DNA of 64,000 bases from assembly GCF_024753285.1 (NCBI RefSeq), contig NZ_JANUGW010000006.1:62001-126000 (forward strand), written 5' to 3'. How positions within the stretch are numbered: the stretch's first letter is position 1; every line of letters begins with the position of its first letter. The position numbers and the translations under genes are program-made. The stretch comes from Massilia pinisoli. Its GTDB lineage: Bacteria > Pseudomonadota > Gammaproteobacteria > Burkholderiales > Burkholderiaceae_D. The notes under the pieces are model-generated. The model was not told the origin of the DNA, did not search any database, and saw only the letters and a list, made by a program, of their open reading frames with translations. This document shows, piece after piece, positions 1-9,805 of the stretch.

Positions 1-140
1 GGGAACGGCGCCGCGAGGAAGCAGACGCAGGCCCAGACGACGGTGGCGACCGTCATGACGATCGTGAAGAGCAGGGAACGCAGGAACAGGGCAGCAGTAC
101 GCAAAGACGTGGTCTCCAGGGCAGGAATGGCGGCGATCAC
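1..140 (-). CDS. plsC: 1-acylglycerol-3-phosphate O-acyltransferase PlsC, N-terminal part (gene runs off the window)
   Basis: Only the first 46 codons are present. A GTG start overlaps the stop of gmhB by four bases (GTGA), so translation is probably coupled. The visible peptide starts MIAAIPALETTSLRTAALF and continues into a Leu/Val/Ala-rich membrane segment, as expected for the N-terminal anchor of PlsC, which makes phosphatidic acid at the inner membrane. The HX4D catalytic motif would lie outside the window. The identification rests mainly on the usual betaproteobacterial order glyQ-glyS-gmhB-plsC. An unrelated membrane protein cannot be excluded from 46 residues. Confidence 0.6.
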   Translation of the reverse strand, partial: MIAAIPALETTSLRTAALFLRSLLFTIVMTVATVVWACVCFLAAPF

Positions 141-709
141 GCGCTCGTCGCGGGTGTGGCGCTGGGCGCGGTCGTCGTCTTCAGGAAGGCATCGACCATC
201 GCGGCGAGGTCGGGGAAGACTTGCGTGCCGGGCGGCAGGCCGCCTGTCGCATACGTCTTCTCGCCCTTGCCGGTCAGGACCAGGTAGGGCACGCAGCCGC
301 AGATGAAGCCGGCCTGCAGGTCACGCAGCGAGTCGCCTACCGTCGGCACGCCCTTCAGGCTGATCTTGAAGCGCTTGCTGATTTCCTCGAACATCCCGGC
401 CTTCGGCTTGCGGCAGTCGCAGTTGTCGACGGCCGCGTGCGGGCAGAAGAAGATCGCGTCGATGTCCGCGCCGACCAGCTGCGCGCTCGCGTGCAGCTTC
501 TGGTGGATCGCGTTCAAGGTGGCGATGTCGAACAGCTCGCGCGCGATGCCCGACTGGTTCGACGCGATGACGACGCGGTAGCCGGCCTGGTTCAGGCGCG
601 CGATCGCCTCCAGCGAGCCCGGGATCGGAATCCACTCCGCGGGCGACTTGATGAATTCGGACGAGTCATGGTTGATGACACCGTCCCTGTCGAGGATGAT
701 CAGCTTCAT
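137..709 (-). CDS. gmhB: D-glycero-beta-D-manno-heptose 1,7-bisphosphate 7-phosphatase
   Basis: Predicted 190-residue HAD-superfamily phosphatase that removes the C7 phosphate of heptose bisphosphate on the way to ADP-heptose for the lipopolysaccharide inner core. The nucleophile motif DRDGVIN is at residues 7-13. The GmhB zinc-binding loop shows as CPH followed by NCDCRKP around residues 89-102. A later GDS motif (PTVGDSLRDL) supplies the Mg-binding acidic residue. Length is typical for the family. It starts five bases after glyS ends and overlaps the next gene, so it is part of the glyQ-glyS-gmhB-plsC operon. Confidence 0.93.
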   Translation of the reverse strand: MKLIILDRDGVINHDSSEFIKSPAEWIPIPGSLEAIARLNQAGYRVVIASNQSGIARELFDIATLNAIHQKLHASAQLVGADIDAIFFCPHAAVDNCDCRKPKAGMFEEISKRFKISLKGVPTVGDSLRDLQAGFICGCVPYLVLTGKGEKTYATGGLPPGTQVFPDLAAMVDAFLKTTTAPSATPATSA

Positions 710-714
710 TGCGA

Positions 715-2811
715 TTACGCTGCCAGTTTCGAAATGTCGGCCACGCGGTTCATCATGCGGTGCAGGATGGCCAGCAGGGCCAGGCGGTTGTTACGCAGCG
801 CGACGTCGTCGGCCATCACCATCACGTCGTTGAAGAACGCGTCGACGTCGTCGCGCAGCTGCGCCAGCGTCTTCAGGGTGCCCGTGAAGTCGCCCCGGTC
901 GAATGCCGTGTCGACCTCGGGCTGCACGCGCTGCACGCTCGCGTACAGCGCCTTCTCGGCGGCGTCCTGCAGCAGCGCCGCCTCGACGTTCCCGGCTTGT
1001 GCGAGCGCTTCCTCGTTCTTCTTGAGGATGTTGGAGATGCGCTTGTTGGCGGCGGCCAGCGATGCGGACTCCGGCAGCGCGGCGAACGCCTGCACGGCTT
1101 CCAGGCGCTGCACGACGTCGTCCACGCGGTCCGGGTTCTGCGCCAGCACGGCTTCCACTTCGTTCGGCGCGAAGCCGCGGTCGCGCAGCAGGCCGCGCAG
1201 GCGGTCCAGCATGAACGCGGTGACGTCGGCCGTGGGATCTTTAAATGTCGGCATGTAGTCGAACACGCCGGCGGCATCCTTCAGCAGGTCGGACAGCGCG
1301 AGCGGCAGGCGCTTCTCGACCAGCATGCGCATCACGCCCAGCGCGTGGCGGCGCAGCGCGAACGGGTCCTTCTCCCCGGTCGGCTGCAGGCCGATCGACC
1401 AGATGCCGACCAACGTTTCCAGCTTGTCCGCCAGCGCGACGGCGAGACCCGTGTTCGTCGACGGCAGCGCATCGCCCGAGAAGCGCGGCTGGTAGTGCTC
1501 GGACGCGGCCAGCGCAACCTCTTCATGCTCGCCGTCGTTGCGGGCGTAGTACGTGCCCATGATGCCTTGCAGTTCGGGGAACTCGCCGACCATGTCGGTC
1601 AGCAGGTCGGCCTTCGCCAGCTGCGCACCGCGCTCGGCCAGCAGCACGTCGTAGCCGAGGCGGCGCGCGATGGCGCCCGCGAGGCGCGTCACGCGCTGCG
1701 TGCGCTCTGCCTGCGTGCCCAGCTTGTTGTGGTAGACGACGTTGGCCAGCAGCGGCAGACGCGATTCCAGCGACTTCTTCTTGTCCTGCTCGAAGAAGAA
1801 CTTGGCGTCCGACAGGCGCGGGCGCACGACGCGCTCGTTGCCGCCGATGATGGCGGACGGGTCGTCGGTCGCGAGGTTGGAGACGATCAGGAAGCGCGAG
1901 CGCAGCTTGCCGTTCGAGTCCGTCAGCGCGAAGTACTTCTGGTTCGTCTGCATCGTCAGGATCAGGCATTCCTGCGGCACGGCGAGGAAGGCATCCTCGA
2001 ACTGGCATTCGTAGACGACGGGCCATTCGACGAGCGCGGCGACTTCGTCCAGCAGCGATTCCGGCATCAGCACCTGGTCGGCGCCGGCCTTGGCCAGCAG
2101 CTGGGTGCGGATCGATTCCTTGCGTTCGTCGGCATTCGCGACGACCTTGCCGAACACCTTCAGCAATTCGTTGTAGACGTCGGCGTGCGGGATGTCGAAC
2201 GGATGGCCATTCGACAGGAAGCGGTGGCCCAGCGTCGTGCGGCCCGCGTGGAGGCCCAGCAGCGACAGCGGCACGATGGATTCGCCGAAGAGCGCCAGCA
2301 GCGAATGCACGGGGCGTACGAACTGCACGGTGGCGCCGTCCGGCCGCTGGTAGCTCATCACCTTCGGGATCGGCAGCTTGGCGACCGTCTCTTCCAGCAC
2401 GGGTTGCAGGCCGGCTGCGAGCTCGCTGCCCGGCGCCGTGTACGTGTAGAAGAAGCTGTCGGCCTTGCCGTCCGGCGCGCGTTCCAGGTCGGCGATCCGC
2501 AGGTCGGGGAAGCCGAGGGCGGCCAGCTTCTTGGCCAGCGGCGCGGTCGGATTGCCGTCCTTGTCGAGGGCGACCGTCACCGGCAGGATTTTTTCGCGGA
2601 TGGTCTTGTCCGGCGACGTGCCGCGCACGTTCGTGATCGAGACGGCCAGGCGGCGCGGCGTCGCGTACGACGTGACGACGCTGTCGGCGCCGAGGAAGTC
2701 ACGGGCCTTCAGGCCGTTCGCGATGCCGCCGGCGAAAGCGGCGCCCAGTTTCACGAGTGCCTTCGGCGGCAGTTCTTCGGTCTGCAGTTCGACGAGTAGT
2801 GTCTGATTCAT
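715..2811 (-). CDS. glyS: Glycine--tRNA ligase beta subunit
   Basis: The 698-residue product has the normal length of the beta chain of the alpha2beta2 bacterial glycyl-tRNA synthetase, which contributes tRNA recognition. The N-terminus [15 protein letters not shown] is diagnostic. The C-terminal third contains the DALR-like anticodon-binding helical region with [11 protein letters not shown]. The ATG lies 18 bases after the glyQ stop, so the two subunits are cotranscribed. No frameshift or missing region is seen. Confidence 0.97.
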   Translation of the reverse strand: MNQTLLVELQTEELPPKALVKLGAAFAGGIANGLKARDFLGADSVVTSYATPRRLAVSITNVRGTSPDKTIREKILPVTVALDKDGNPTAPLAKKLAALGFPDLRIADLERAPDGKADSFFYTYTAPGSELAAGLQPVLEETVAKLPIPKVMSYQRPDGATVQFVRPVHSLLALFGESIVPLSLLGLHAGRTTLGHRFLSNGHPFDIPHADVYNELLKVFGKVVANADERKESIRTQLLAKAGADQVLMPESLLDEVAALVEWPVVYECQFEDAFLAVPQECLILTMQTNQKYFALTDSNGKLRSRFLIVSNLATDDPSAIIGGNERVVRPRLSDAKFFFEQDKKKSLESRLPLLANVVYHNKLGTQAERTQRVTRLAGAIARRLGYDVLLAERGAQLAKADLLTDMVGEFPELQGIMGTYYARNDGEHEEVALAASEHYQPRFSGDALPSTNTGLAVALADKLETLVGIWSIGLQPTGEKDPFALRRHALGVMRMLVEKRLPLALSDLLKDAAGVFDYMPTFKDPTADVTAFMLDRLRGLLRDRGFAPNEVEAVLAQNPDRVDDVVQRLEAVQAFAALPESASLAAANKRISNILKKNEEALAQAGNVEAALLQDAAEKALYASVQRVQPEVDTAFDRGDFTGTLKTLAQLRDDVDAFFNDVMVMADDVALRNNRLALLAILHRMMNRVADISKLAA

Positions 2812-2829
2812 AGTGGTCTTGTTCTGTTC

Positions 2830-3753
2830 TTAGGCCGCCGCCTGGTCAGCGTTGGCAGCTTGCGGCAGCATCGGGAAGCCCAGCTTCTCGCGCGAATCGT
2901 AATAGGCCTGGGCGACGAGGCGCGACAGGGTGCGCACGCGGCCGATGTAGGCGGCGCGCTCGGTGACGGAGATGGTGCCGCGCGCATCCAGCAGGTTGAA
3001 GCTGTGCGAGGCCTTCATGATCTGCTCGTAGGCGGGCAGGGTGAGCGCCAGCTCGATCAGGCGCTTCGCTTCGCTCTCGTGGTTCGCGAACGCCTGGAAC
3101 AGCAGCTCGGTGTTCGAGTGTTCGAAGTTGTACGTGGACTGCTCGACCTCGTTCTGGTGGAAGACGTCGCCGTAGCTCAGCGTCTTCTTTTCGCCGTTCT
3201 CTTCCCACTCCGTCCACACGAGGTCATACACGTTCTCGACGCCCTGCAGGTACATCGCGAGACGCTCGATGCCGTACGTGATCTCGCCCAGCACCGGCTT
3301 GCAATCGAGGCCGCCGACCTGCTGGAAGTACGTGAACTGGGTGACTTCCATGCCGTTCAGCCAGACTTCCCAGCCGAGACCCCAGGCACCCAGCGTCGGG
3401 CTTTCCCAGTCGTCCTCGACGAAGCGGACGTCGTTCTTTTTGAGGTCCAGGCCCAGCGCTTCCAGCGAACCGAGGTACAGGTCGAGGATGTTTTCCGGCG
3501 CCGGCTTCAGCACGACCTGGTACTGGTAGTAGTGCTGCAGGCGGTTCGGGTTCTCGCCGTAGCGGCCATCCTTCGGGCGGCGCGATGGCTGCACGTAGGC
3601 GGCGCGCCAGGGCTCCGGTCCGATCGCGCGCAGGAAGGTGCCGGTGTGGAAGGTACCCGCGCCGACTTCCATGTCGTACGGCTGGAGCAGGGCGCAACCC
3701 TGCTTGTCCCAGTAGGTTTGCAGAGTCAGGATGATTTGTTGGAATGTGAGCAT
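2830..3753 (-). CDS. glyQ: Glycine--tRNA ligase alpha subunit
   Basis: Catalytic class II subunit of glycyl-tRNA synthetase (307 residues from the chosen start). The start [19 protein letters not shown] matches the conserved N-terminus of the family. The reading frame stays open 20 codons further upstream, but that extension (Arg/Ala-rich) is not family-like. Class II active-site segments [17 protein letters not shown] and [19 protein letters not shown] are present. First gene of glyQ-glyS-gmhB-plsC, with about 200 bases separating it from lnt upstream. Confidence 0.96.
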   Translation of the reverse strand: MLTFQQIILTLQTYWDKQGCALLQPYDMEVGAGTFHTGTFLRAIGPEPWRAAYVQPSRRPKDGRYGENPNRLQHYYQYQVVLKPAPENILDLYLGSLEALGLDLKKNDVRFVEDDWESPTLGAWGLGWEVWLNGMEVTQFTYFQQVGGLDCKPVLGEITYGIERLAMYLQGVENVYDLVWTEWEENGEKKTLSYGDVFHQNEVEQSTYNFEHSNTELLFQAFANHESEAKRLIELALTLPAYEQIMKASHSFNLLDARGTISVTERAAYIGRVRTLSRLVAQAYYDSREKLGFPMLPQAANADQAAA

Positions 3754-3953
3754 AGTATCGGCTGTGTGCTGGCGGCTTGGCGCCGAGGCTTCGCGCGCAC
3801 GGGGCGCGAACACGGTGAGTTTGCTAAAACACCAATTCTAGCGTTTTTTGCGGGCCGGTTCGAACGAATCTCGGTTTGGGTGGCCGCCCGGCGGTTTTGA
3901 TTCGGCAGACTTTACTGATTAATACGGCAGAGTGGAAGACCTCGGGCGCGATT

Positions 3954-5534
3954 TTATGCATCGCCCTGCCGGCGGCGCCGGCCCCAGGCCCAGGCGCCGG
4001 CCAGCAGCAGGGCACCCAGTCCCAGGAACAGCAGGTTGCCGAAGCGGACGTACGGCGTGCTGCCGGCCATGCCCTGCACCGTCGCGGCCAGGGTGCCCTG
4101 GCTGTAGAACGGCAGCAGCGCCGTGACGTTGCCGCGGCCGTCGATGACGGCGGTGGCGCCGTTGTTCGTCGCGCGCAGCATCGGGCGGCCCGTCTCCAGC
4201 GTGCGCATGCGCGAGATCTGCAGGTGCTGCGGGATCGCGACCGATTCGCCGTACCAGGCCAGGTTCGACACGTTCAGCAGCACCGTGGCGGGACGCGCTT
4301 CCTCGCGCAGGTTGCGTGCGATCTCTTCGCCGAACACGTCTTCGTAGCAGACGTTCGGCAGCACCAGCTGGTCACGCACGGCGAACGGCGCCTGCACGGC
4401 GGGGCCGCGCGTGAAATCGCCCAGCGGGATGTTCATCAGGTCCGTGAACCAGCGGAAGCCCGTCGGGATGAATTCGCCGAACGGCACGAGGTGCTGCTTG
4501 TCGTAGCGGTACGACTGTCCCTGCGGGCCGATGCCGGCCACGCTGTTCGCATACACCGTCATGCTGTCCGCGAGCGGAATACCGAACAGGTAGGCGCTGC
4601 CCGTGCGCGCAGCGTAGTCGCGGAACGTCTGCAAATAGTCCGGCGGCAGCTGGTTCGGGAACACGGGGATCGCCGTCTCCGGCGCCGCGATCAGGTCGGC
4701 CGGCGCGGCCGTCATCATGGTGCGGTAGCGCGCGAGGATGTCGCCCAGGTGTTCGGCGCTGAATTTCTCGTCCTGGCGGATGTTCCCCTGCAGGAGGCGC
4801 ACGGTCAGGGGTTTGCCGGCAGGTGCCGTCCACGCGACGTGCGTCAGGCCCCAGCCCGCCAGCAGCAGCGCGGCGAACAGCCCGACGGCCGGCAGCTTGC
4901 GCCGCTGCGTGAGCATCGCGATGCACGCTGCGCACACGGCCACCAGCACGCCGATGCCGTACACGCCGACGATCGGCGCGAAGCCGCCCAGCGGGGCCGT
5001 CACGTGCGCATAACCGGATGCGGCCCACGGGAAGCCCGTGAACACCCAACCGCGCATCCATTCCGACACGCCCCAGCAGACGGGGAACACGAGCAGCAGG
5101 AAGGCGGCGACCGGCAGCGACCAGCGCTTGCGCAGCCACGTGGCGACGCCGGCCGCGAACGCGCCGAACAGGCCCATATAGAGGCCCAGCAGCGCGATGG
5201 CGATGGCGGACAGCACGGCCGGCAGGCCGCCGAAGCGGTTCAACGCGATGTACAGCCAGTGCATGCCGGCCACGGACCAGCCGAAGCCGAACGCCCAGCC
5301 GAGGAACACGGCGCGGCGTACGGAACTGCCCATGCCGACCTGATAGAACAAGTAGGCGAGCGCCACGAACTGGATCGGCCACCAGCCGAACGGTTCGAAC
5401 GAAAACAGGCTGCAAGCGCCCGCGAGGGCGGCGACGAGGAGGCCGGTGATACTCGGCCGCGTGCCGCGCAGCGCGGGATCGGGCGCCACGGCGGGCTTGC
5501 GGCGGCGCCGCAGGTTCAGGCTGGAGTCGAGCAA
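3954..5534 (-). CDS. lnt: Apolipoprotein N-acyltransferase
   Basis: 526-residue inner-membrane enzyme that adds the third acyl chain to lipoproteins. An N-terminal block of several hydrophobic helices (about residues 30-210) precedes a periplasmic nitrilase-fold domain. The catalytic triad is readable: Glu in AAPETAIPVFP, Lys in YDKQHLVPFGEF and Cys in LPNVCYEDVFGE. A final membrane helix and a basic tail (RRRRQ) end the protein. It begins 13 bases after corC, so the two are almost certainly cotranscribed, as in many proteobacteria. Confidence 0.96.
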   Translation of the reverse strand: MLDSSLNLRRRRKPAVAPDPALRGTRPSITGLLVAALAGACSLFSFEPFGWWPIQFVALAYLFYQVGMGSSVRRAVFLGWAFGFGWSVAGMHWLYIALNRFGGLPAVLSAIAIALLGLYMGLFGAFAAGVATWLRKRWSLPVAAFLLLVFPVCWGVSEWMRGWVFTGFPWAASGYAHVTAPLGGFAPIVGVYGIGVLVAVCAACIAMLTQRRKLPAVGLFAALLLAGWGLTHVAWTAPAGKPLTVRLLQGNIRQDEKFSAEHLGDILARYRTMMTAAPADLIAAPETAIPVFPNQLPPDYLQTFRDYAARTGSAYLFGIPLADSMTVYANSVAGIGPQGQSYRYDKQHLVPFGEFIPTGFRWFTDLMNIPLGDFTRGPAVQAPFAVRDQLVLPNVCYEDVFGEEIARNLREEARPATVLLNVSNLAWYGESVAIPQHLQISRMRTLETGRPMLRATNNGATAVIDGRGNVTALLPFYSQGTLAATVQGMAGSTPYVRFGNLLFLGLGALLLAGAWAWGRRRRQGDA

Positions 5535-5547
5535 TGCGGGACCTGCG

Positions 5548-6459
5548 TCAGTCGTGATCGTCGTCGTTGGCGGGGAGTTTTTCGACCAGCAGCACGTGGA
5601 TCTGGCGCGCGTCGGCGCGCAGCACCTCGAAGCGCAGGTTCTCGAGGTCGAACACCTCGCCCTTGTGCGGCATGCGGCCCAGGTGGCTGGCGACGAGGCC
5701 GCCGATGGTGTCGACGTCGTCCTCGGGCAGGTCGACGCCGATTTCTTCGTTGAACTGCTCGATCTCCGTCAGCGCCTTCACGCGCCAGCGGGGGCCGATC
5801 TGGCCTTCCTTGATCGAGAGGATGTTGTCCTCTTCCTCGTCGAAGTCGTATTCGTCCTCGATGTCGCCGACGATCTGTTCCAGCACGTCCTCGATGGTGA
5901 TCAGGCCGGCCACGCCGCTGTACTCGTCGACGACGATGGCCATGTGGTTGTGGTTCGCGCGGAAGTCGCGCAGCAGGACGTTCAGGCGCTTCGATTCGGG
6001 GATGAAGATCGCCGGGCGTAGCATGTCGCGCACATCGAACGATTCTTCCGCGTAGTAGCGCAGCAAATCCTTGGCGAGCAGGATGCCGACCACCTTGTCG
6101 CGCTCGCCCTCGATGGCGGGGAAGCGCGAGTGAGCCGTCTCCAGCACGATCGGCAGCCATTCCTCGATGGGCTTCGTGATGTCGATCACGTCCATCTGGG
6201 AGCGCGGGATCATGATGTCGCGCACCGACAGGTCGGACACCTGGAACACGCCCTCGATCATGGACAGGGCGTCGGCGTCGATGAGGTTGCGTTCGTGGGC
6301 GTCGTGCAGAACTTCCAGCAGTTCGGCGCGGTTTTCGGGCTCGGGGGAAATCAGTGCGGTCAACCGTTCGAACAGCGACCGGTGGGTTTTGCCGTCCGAA
6401 CGGACGTCAGCAGGGTGCTCTGGCATAGTTGGCGTGAAGCCGTTGTTGCGATGGGCCAT
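5548..6459 (-). CDS. corC: CorC/YbeX family CBS-domain protein
   Basis: Cytosolic protein of the HlyC/CorC family, linked in other bacteria to Mg/Co efflux and ribosome quality. Two CBS domains span roughly the first two thirds (VSDLSVRDIMIPRSQMDVID, then FIPESKRLNVLLRDFR). The CorC/HlyC C-terminal domain follows (IEQFNEEIGVDLPEDDVDTI). The start is uncertain: ATG at 6459 is used here, ATG at 6426 (MPEHPADVRS) is equally plausible, and the frame is open to 6501. None has a convincing ribosome site. It normally follows ybeY, but here iorA-iorB intervene on the other strand. Confidence 0.92.
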   Translation of the reverse strand: MAHRNNGFTPTMPEHPADVRSDGKTHRSLFERLTALISPEPENRAELLEVLHDAHERNLIDADALSMIEGVFQVSDLSVRDIMIPRSQMDVIDITKPIEEWLPIVLETAHSRFPAIEGERDKVVGILLAKDLLRYYAEESFDVRDMLRPAIFIPESKRLNVLLRDFRANHNHMAIVVDEYSGVAGLITIEDVLEQIVGDIEDEYDFDEEEDNILSIKEGQIGPRWRVKALTEIEQFNEEIGVDLPEDDVDTIGGLVASHLGRMPHKGEVFDLENLRFEVLRADARQIHVLLVEKLPANDDDHD

Positions 6460-6578
6460 AGGATACACCAAAAGCCGGAATGCCCGTTTTTTACGCAGCA
6501 TGCGGCCCCATGCACGCGTGCGCCATTGACCCGACCATTCGTCCTATAGTTGGCAATACGCTACGGAAAGGAATCCCC

Positions 6579-7034
6579 ATGCCCGCCTTGAACGTGAACG
6601 GCACGTCCGCCGACCTCGACATCCCCGACGACATGCCCCTGCTGTGGGCCATCCGCGATGTGCTGGGCCTCACCGGCACCAAGTTCGGTTGCGGCGCCGC
6701 GCTGTGCGGCGCGTGCACCGTGCACCTGGACGGCCAGGCCATCCGCTCGTGTGTGACGCCCGTGTCGGCTGCCGCCGGCAAGAAGATCACCACGATCGAG
6801 GCGATCGCCAACGACCCCGTCGGCGCGAAAGTGCAGGATGCGTGGCGCAAGATCGACGTCGTCCAGTGCGGGTACTGCCAGTCGGGCCAGATCATGTCCG
6901 CCACCGCGCTGCTGCACGCGACGCCGAAGCCCAGCGATGCCGACATCGACAACGCCATGGCCGGCAATATCTGCCGCTGCGGCACCTACAACCGCATCCG
7001 CAAAGCCATAAAAATCGCGGCAGGCCAGGCATGA
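6579..7034 (+). CDS. iorA: Isoquinoline 1-oxidoreductase-type small subunit, 2x[2Fe-2S]
   Basis: 151-residue electron-transfer subunit of a xanthine-oxidase-family molybdenum hydroxylase. A plant-type ferredoxin domain carries [17 protein letters not shown] second helical [2Fe-2S] domain carries CGYCQSGQ and [17 protein letters not shown] 6579 is chosen because GGAAAGGA lies six bases upstream; the longer frame starting at 6480 is not family-like. The last codon overlaps an ATG of the downstream frame. No FAD subunit gene is present, consistent with the two-subunit IorAB architecture. The true substrate cannot be read from sequence; many IorAB homologues oxidise aldehydes or N-heterocycles. 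Confidence 0.9.
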   Translation: MPALNVNGTSADLDIPDDMPLLWAIRDVLGLTGTKFGCGAALCGACTVHLDGQAIRSCVTPVSAAAGKKITTIEAIANDPVGAKVQDAWRKIDVVQCGYCQSGQIMSATALLHATPKPSDADIDNAMAGNICRCGTYNRIRKAIKIAAGQA

Positions 7035-7048
7035 AAGGGAGCGAACGC

Positions 7049-9295
7049 ATGGACCAGACCACGAAGGAACCCGCGTCGAACAAGCGCCGCCAGTTGCTGA
7101 AAGCGGGCGCCGTCGGTGGGGGCGGCCTGCTGTTCGGCTTTTCGCTGTTCGGCTGTACGAAACAAGGCCAGGCGCCGGCCGGCGACCGCAAGGAGCCGCC
7201 GTCCGAAAAAGCGGTCGGCCAGGCGTCGACGGCGATGACGAACGAGGCGCCGGGCCTCGCGCACGACGCCTTCATCCGCGTCGACCGCGACGGCATCGTC
7301 ACCCTCATCATCCACAAGGTCGAGATGGGGCAGGGCACGTTCACGTCGCTGCCGATGCTGCTCGCGGAGGAACTCGGTGCGGACCTGTCGAAAGTGAAGC
7401 TGGAACAGGCACCCGCGAACAATGCGCTGTACGCCGACGCGCTGCTGGGCGGCCAGGTGACCGGCGGCTCGACGTCGATCCGGTCCACGTTCAAGCCGCT
7501 GCGCGAGGCCGGCGCCAAGGTGCGCACGGTGCTCGTGCAGGCCGCGGCCAAGAGCTGGAACGTCGACCCGGGCGAAGTGAACGTCGTGGCCGGGACGCTC
7601 CGCCACGAGGCATCGAACCGGTCCGTCCATTTCGGCCAGGTCGCCGACGCGGCGTCGCAGCTGAAGTTTCCGGCCGAGGTCAAGCTCAAGGACGCGTCGC
7701 AGTTCGCGCTGGTCGGCAAGCCGGTCAAGCGCCTGGATTCGCTGGCGAAGGTCAACGGCTCCGCGCAATTCGGCATCGACGCGCGCCTGCCGAACATGGG
7801 GATCGCGGCCGTCGCCGCATCGCCGGTCCTGGGCGGCAAGGTCGCGGCCGTCGACGAGCAGAAGGCGATGGCCGTGAAAGGCGTGCGCCAGGTGCTGCGC
7901 ATCGAGGGCGCCGTCGCGGTCGTGGCCGACCACTTCTGGGCCGCTAAGCAGGGCTTGCTTGCTGCCGCACCGCGCTTCGACGACGGCCCCAATGCGAACG
8001 TCAGCCTCGCCGGCATCGTCGCGGACATGATGAAGGTGTCGCAGAACGCGGGCGCCGTCGCGACCAATAAAGGCGACGCGCTCAAGGCGCTGGACGCGGG
8101 GCCCGGCCGGCGCATCGACGTCGTCTACGAAGTGCCGTTCCTCGCGCACGCGACGATGGAACCGATGAATTGCACGGTCGACTTGAAGCCGGACGGCTGC
8201 GACATCTGGGTCGGCACGCAGGTGCCCGCGCTCGCGCAGGGCGCGGCCGCGAAGATCACGGGGCTGTCGCTGGAGAAGGTCCGCGTGCACAACCACTATA
8301 TCGGCGGGGGCTTCGGTCGCCGGCTCGAAGTGGACAACGTGATCCAGGCCGTGGAATTCGCCAAGCTGGCCAAGGGGCCGATCAAGATCATCTGGACCCG
8401 CGAGGAAGACATCCAGCACGACATGTACCGCCCGTACTACGTCGACCGCATGTCGGCCCGCATCGACGACAAGGGCATGCCGGTGGCGTGGTTCCACCGC
8501 GTGACCGGGTCGTCGATCATGGCGCGCTTCGCGCCGCCGATGGTCAAGAATGGCGTCGATCCGGACGCGGTGGAAGCGGCGGCCGACCTGCAGTACTCGA
8601 TTCCCGCCATCCGCGTGGAGTACGTGCGCCACGAGCCGCCGGGCCTCGCGACGGCGTTCTGGCGCGGCGTCGGGCCCACGCACAACGTGTTCGTCGTCGA
8701 GAGCTTCATCGACGAGCTGGCGTATGCGAGCAAGGCCGATCCCGTCGCGTTCCGCCGCTCGCTGTTGCAGAAATCGCCGCGCACCCTGGCCGTGCTGAAC
8801 CTGGCGGCCGAGAAGGCCGGCTGGGGCAAGCCGCTGAAGCCGGTCGCGGGGCGCAAGCTGGGCCGCGGCGTGTCCACGCAGTTCGCGTTCGGCAGTTATA
8901 TGGCGCAGGTGGCGGAGGTGTCCGTGGGCCCCGACGGCGACGTGCGCCTGCACCGCGTCGTGTGCGCCGTGGATTGCGGGCAGAACGTCAACCCGGACAC
9001 CATCGTCGCGCAGATGGAAGGCGGCATCATCTTCGGCGCCAGCGCGGCGCTGTGGGACGAGGTGACGGTGGAGAAGGGGCGCGTGCAGCAGACGAACTTC
9101 TCCGACTACCGCGTGATGCGCATGCCGGAGTCGCCCGTCGTGGAGGTCTACATCGTGAACAGCCACGACGATCCGGGCGGCATCGGCGAGCCGGGGACGG
9201 CGGGGATCGGGCCGGCGCTGGCGAACGCCGTGTTTGCGGCGACGGGCAAGCGGGTGCGCAAGTTGCCGATCGGGGAGCAGCTCAAAAAGGCGTGA
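7049..9295 (+). CDS. iorB: Isoquinoline 1-oxidoreductase-type large subunit, molybdopterin-binding
   Basis: 748-residue catalytic subunit. The N-terminus has a twin-arginine-like segment (NKRRQLLKAGAVGGG) and a hydrophobic stretch ending LFSLFGC or similar (FSLFGC), so it may be Tat-exported and possibly lipidated. Family motifs follow: VEMGQGTFTSLPMLLAEELG, GGQVTGGSTSIRSTF, GGGFGRRLEVD and the C-terminal GIGEPGTAGIGPALANA. ATG 7049 is preferred because AAAGGGAG lies just upstream; ATG 7031 overlaps the iorA stop and is an alternative. The pair is alone: no xdhC-type maturation gene or cytochrome gene is adjacent. Confidence 0.9.
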   Translation: MDQTTKEPASNKRRQLLKAGAVGGGGLLFGFSLFGCTKQGQAPAGDRKEPPSEKAVGQASTAMTNEAPGLAHDAFIRVDRDGIVTLIIHKVEMGQGTFTSLPMLLAEELGADLSKVKLEQAPANNALYADALLGGQVTGGSTSIRSTFKPLREAGAKVRTVLVQAAAKSWNVDPGEVNVVAGTLRHEASNRSVHFGQVADAASQLKFPAEVKLKDASQFALVGKPVKRLDSLAKVNGSAQFGIDARLPNMGIAAVAASPVLGGKVAAVDEQKAMAVKGVRQVLRIEGAVAVVADHFWAAKQGLLAAAPRFDDGPNANVSLAGIVADMMKVSQNAGAVATNKGDALKALDAGPGRRIDVVYEVPFLAHATMEPMNCTVDLKPDGCDIWVGTQVPALAQGAAAKITGLSLEKVRVHNHYIGGGFGRRLEVDNVIQAVEFAKLAKGPIKIIWTREEDIQHDMYRPYYVDRMSARIDDKGMPVAWFHRVTGSSIMARFAPPMVKNGVDPDAVEAAADLQYSIPAIRVEYVRHEPPGLATAFWRGVGPTHNVFVVESFIDELAYASKADPVAFRRSLLQKSPRTLAVLNLAAEKAGWGKPLKPVAGRKLGRGVSTQFAFGSYMAQVAEVSVGPDGDVRLHRVVCAVDCGQNVNPDTIVAQMEGGIIFGASAALWDEVTVEKGRVQQTNFSDYRVMRMPESPVVEVYIVNSHDDPGGIGEPGTAGIGPALANAVFAATGKRVRKLPIGEQLKKA

Positions 9296-9304
9296 CGCGA
9301 ATGT

Positions 9305-9326
9305 CGTCCCCGCGCGCGCGGGGACG
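9305..9326. terminator. Perfect 22-base palindrome between convergent iorB and ybeY
   Basis: Arms CGTCCCCGCGC and its exact complement abut with no spacer. It lies within the 36 bases separating two converging genes, so it could act as a bidirectional transcription barrier. There is no T-run on either side, so a classical intrinsic terminator is not shown. Confidence 0.35.
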
Positions 9327-9331
9327 GCGGG

Positions 9332-9805
9332 TCAGTCGTTGTCCGCGTACGGATCCGGATACCCGAGCACTTCCATGATGTCGCGCTCGAGCTGCTCCAT
9401 CTCTTCCGCTTCCTCGTCCGTCTCGTGGTCGAAGCCCTGCGCGTGCAGCACGCCGTGCACGACGAGGTGCGCCGCGTGTTCCTCGACGGTCTTCTTCTGT
9501 TCGTCCGCTTCGCGCTGCAGCACGTCCGTGCACAGCACGATGTCGGCCTGCGTCGGCTCGTCGTCGGCGATTTCCGCGCCCTCGTTGTAGGCGAACGTGA
9601 GCACGTTGGTGGCGTAGTCCTTGCCGCGGTACTCGCGGTTCAGGGTCTGGCCTTCCTCGGCGTCGACGAAGCGGATCGCGAATTCGGCCGGGCCGAGGAG
9701 GGATGCGCGCACCCAGCGCTCGACGAGGTCGGGCGTGAGGTCGGCTTCCAGGCGGGTGTCGGGATACTGGACGTCCAGTTCGAGGTTATGCTTTTTTTCG
9801 GACAT
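9332..9805 (-). CDS. ybeY: Endoribonuclease YbeY (rRNA maturation factor)
   Basis: 157-residue zinc-dependent RNase involved in 16S rRNA 3' end maturation and ribosome quality control. The metal site HGVLHAQGFDH is intact near residues 115-125. RGKDYATNVLTFAYNEG is the typical family core. The start overlaps the phoH 3' end by 20 bases, so it is translated from the miaB-phoH-ybeY message. An acidic C-terminal tail is present. Confidence 0.95.
   Translation of the reverse strand: MSEKKHNLELDVQYPDTRLEADLTPDLVERWVRASLLGPAEFAIRFVDAEEGQTLNREYRGKDYATNVLTFAYNEGAEIADDEPTQADIVLCTDVLQREADEQKKTVEEHAAHLVVHGVLHAQGFDHETDEEAEEMEQLERDIMEVLGYPDPYADND

Noticed and set aside
709..2799. Long plus-strand frame opposite glyS (and similar ones opposite lnt, miaB, mutL, dctS)
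   Set aside because: All are shadows of well conserved minus-strand genes; no ribosome sites and no recognisable domains.
6526..6550. TTGACC and TATAGT upstream of iorA as a sigma-70 promoter
   Set aside because: Spacing is only 13 bases, well short of 16-18; no better pair was found.
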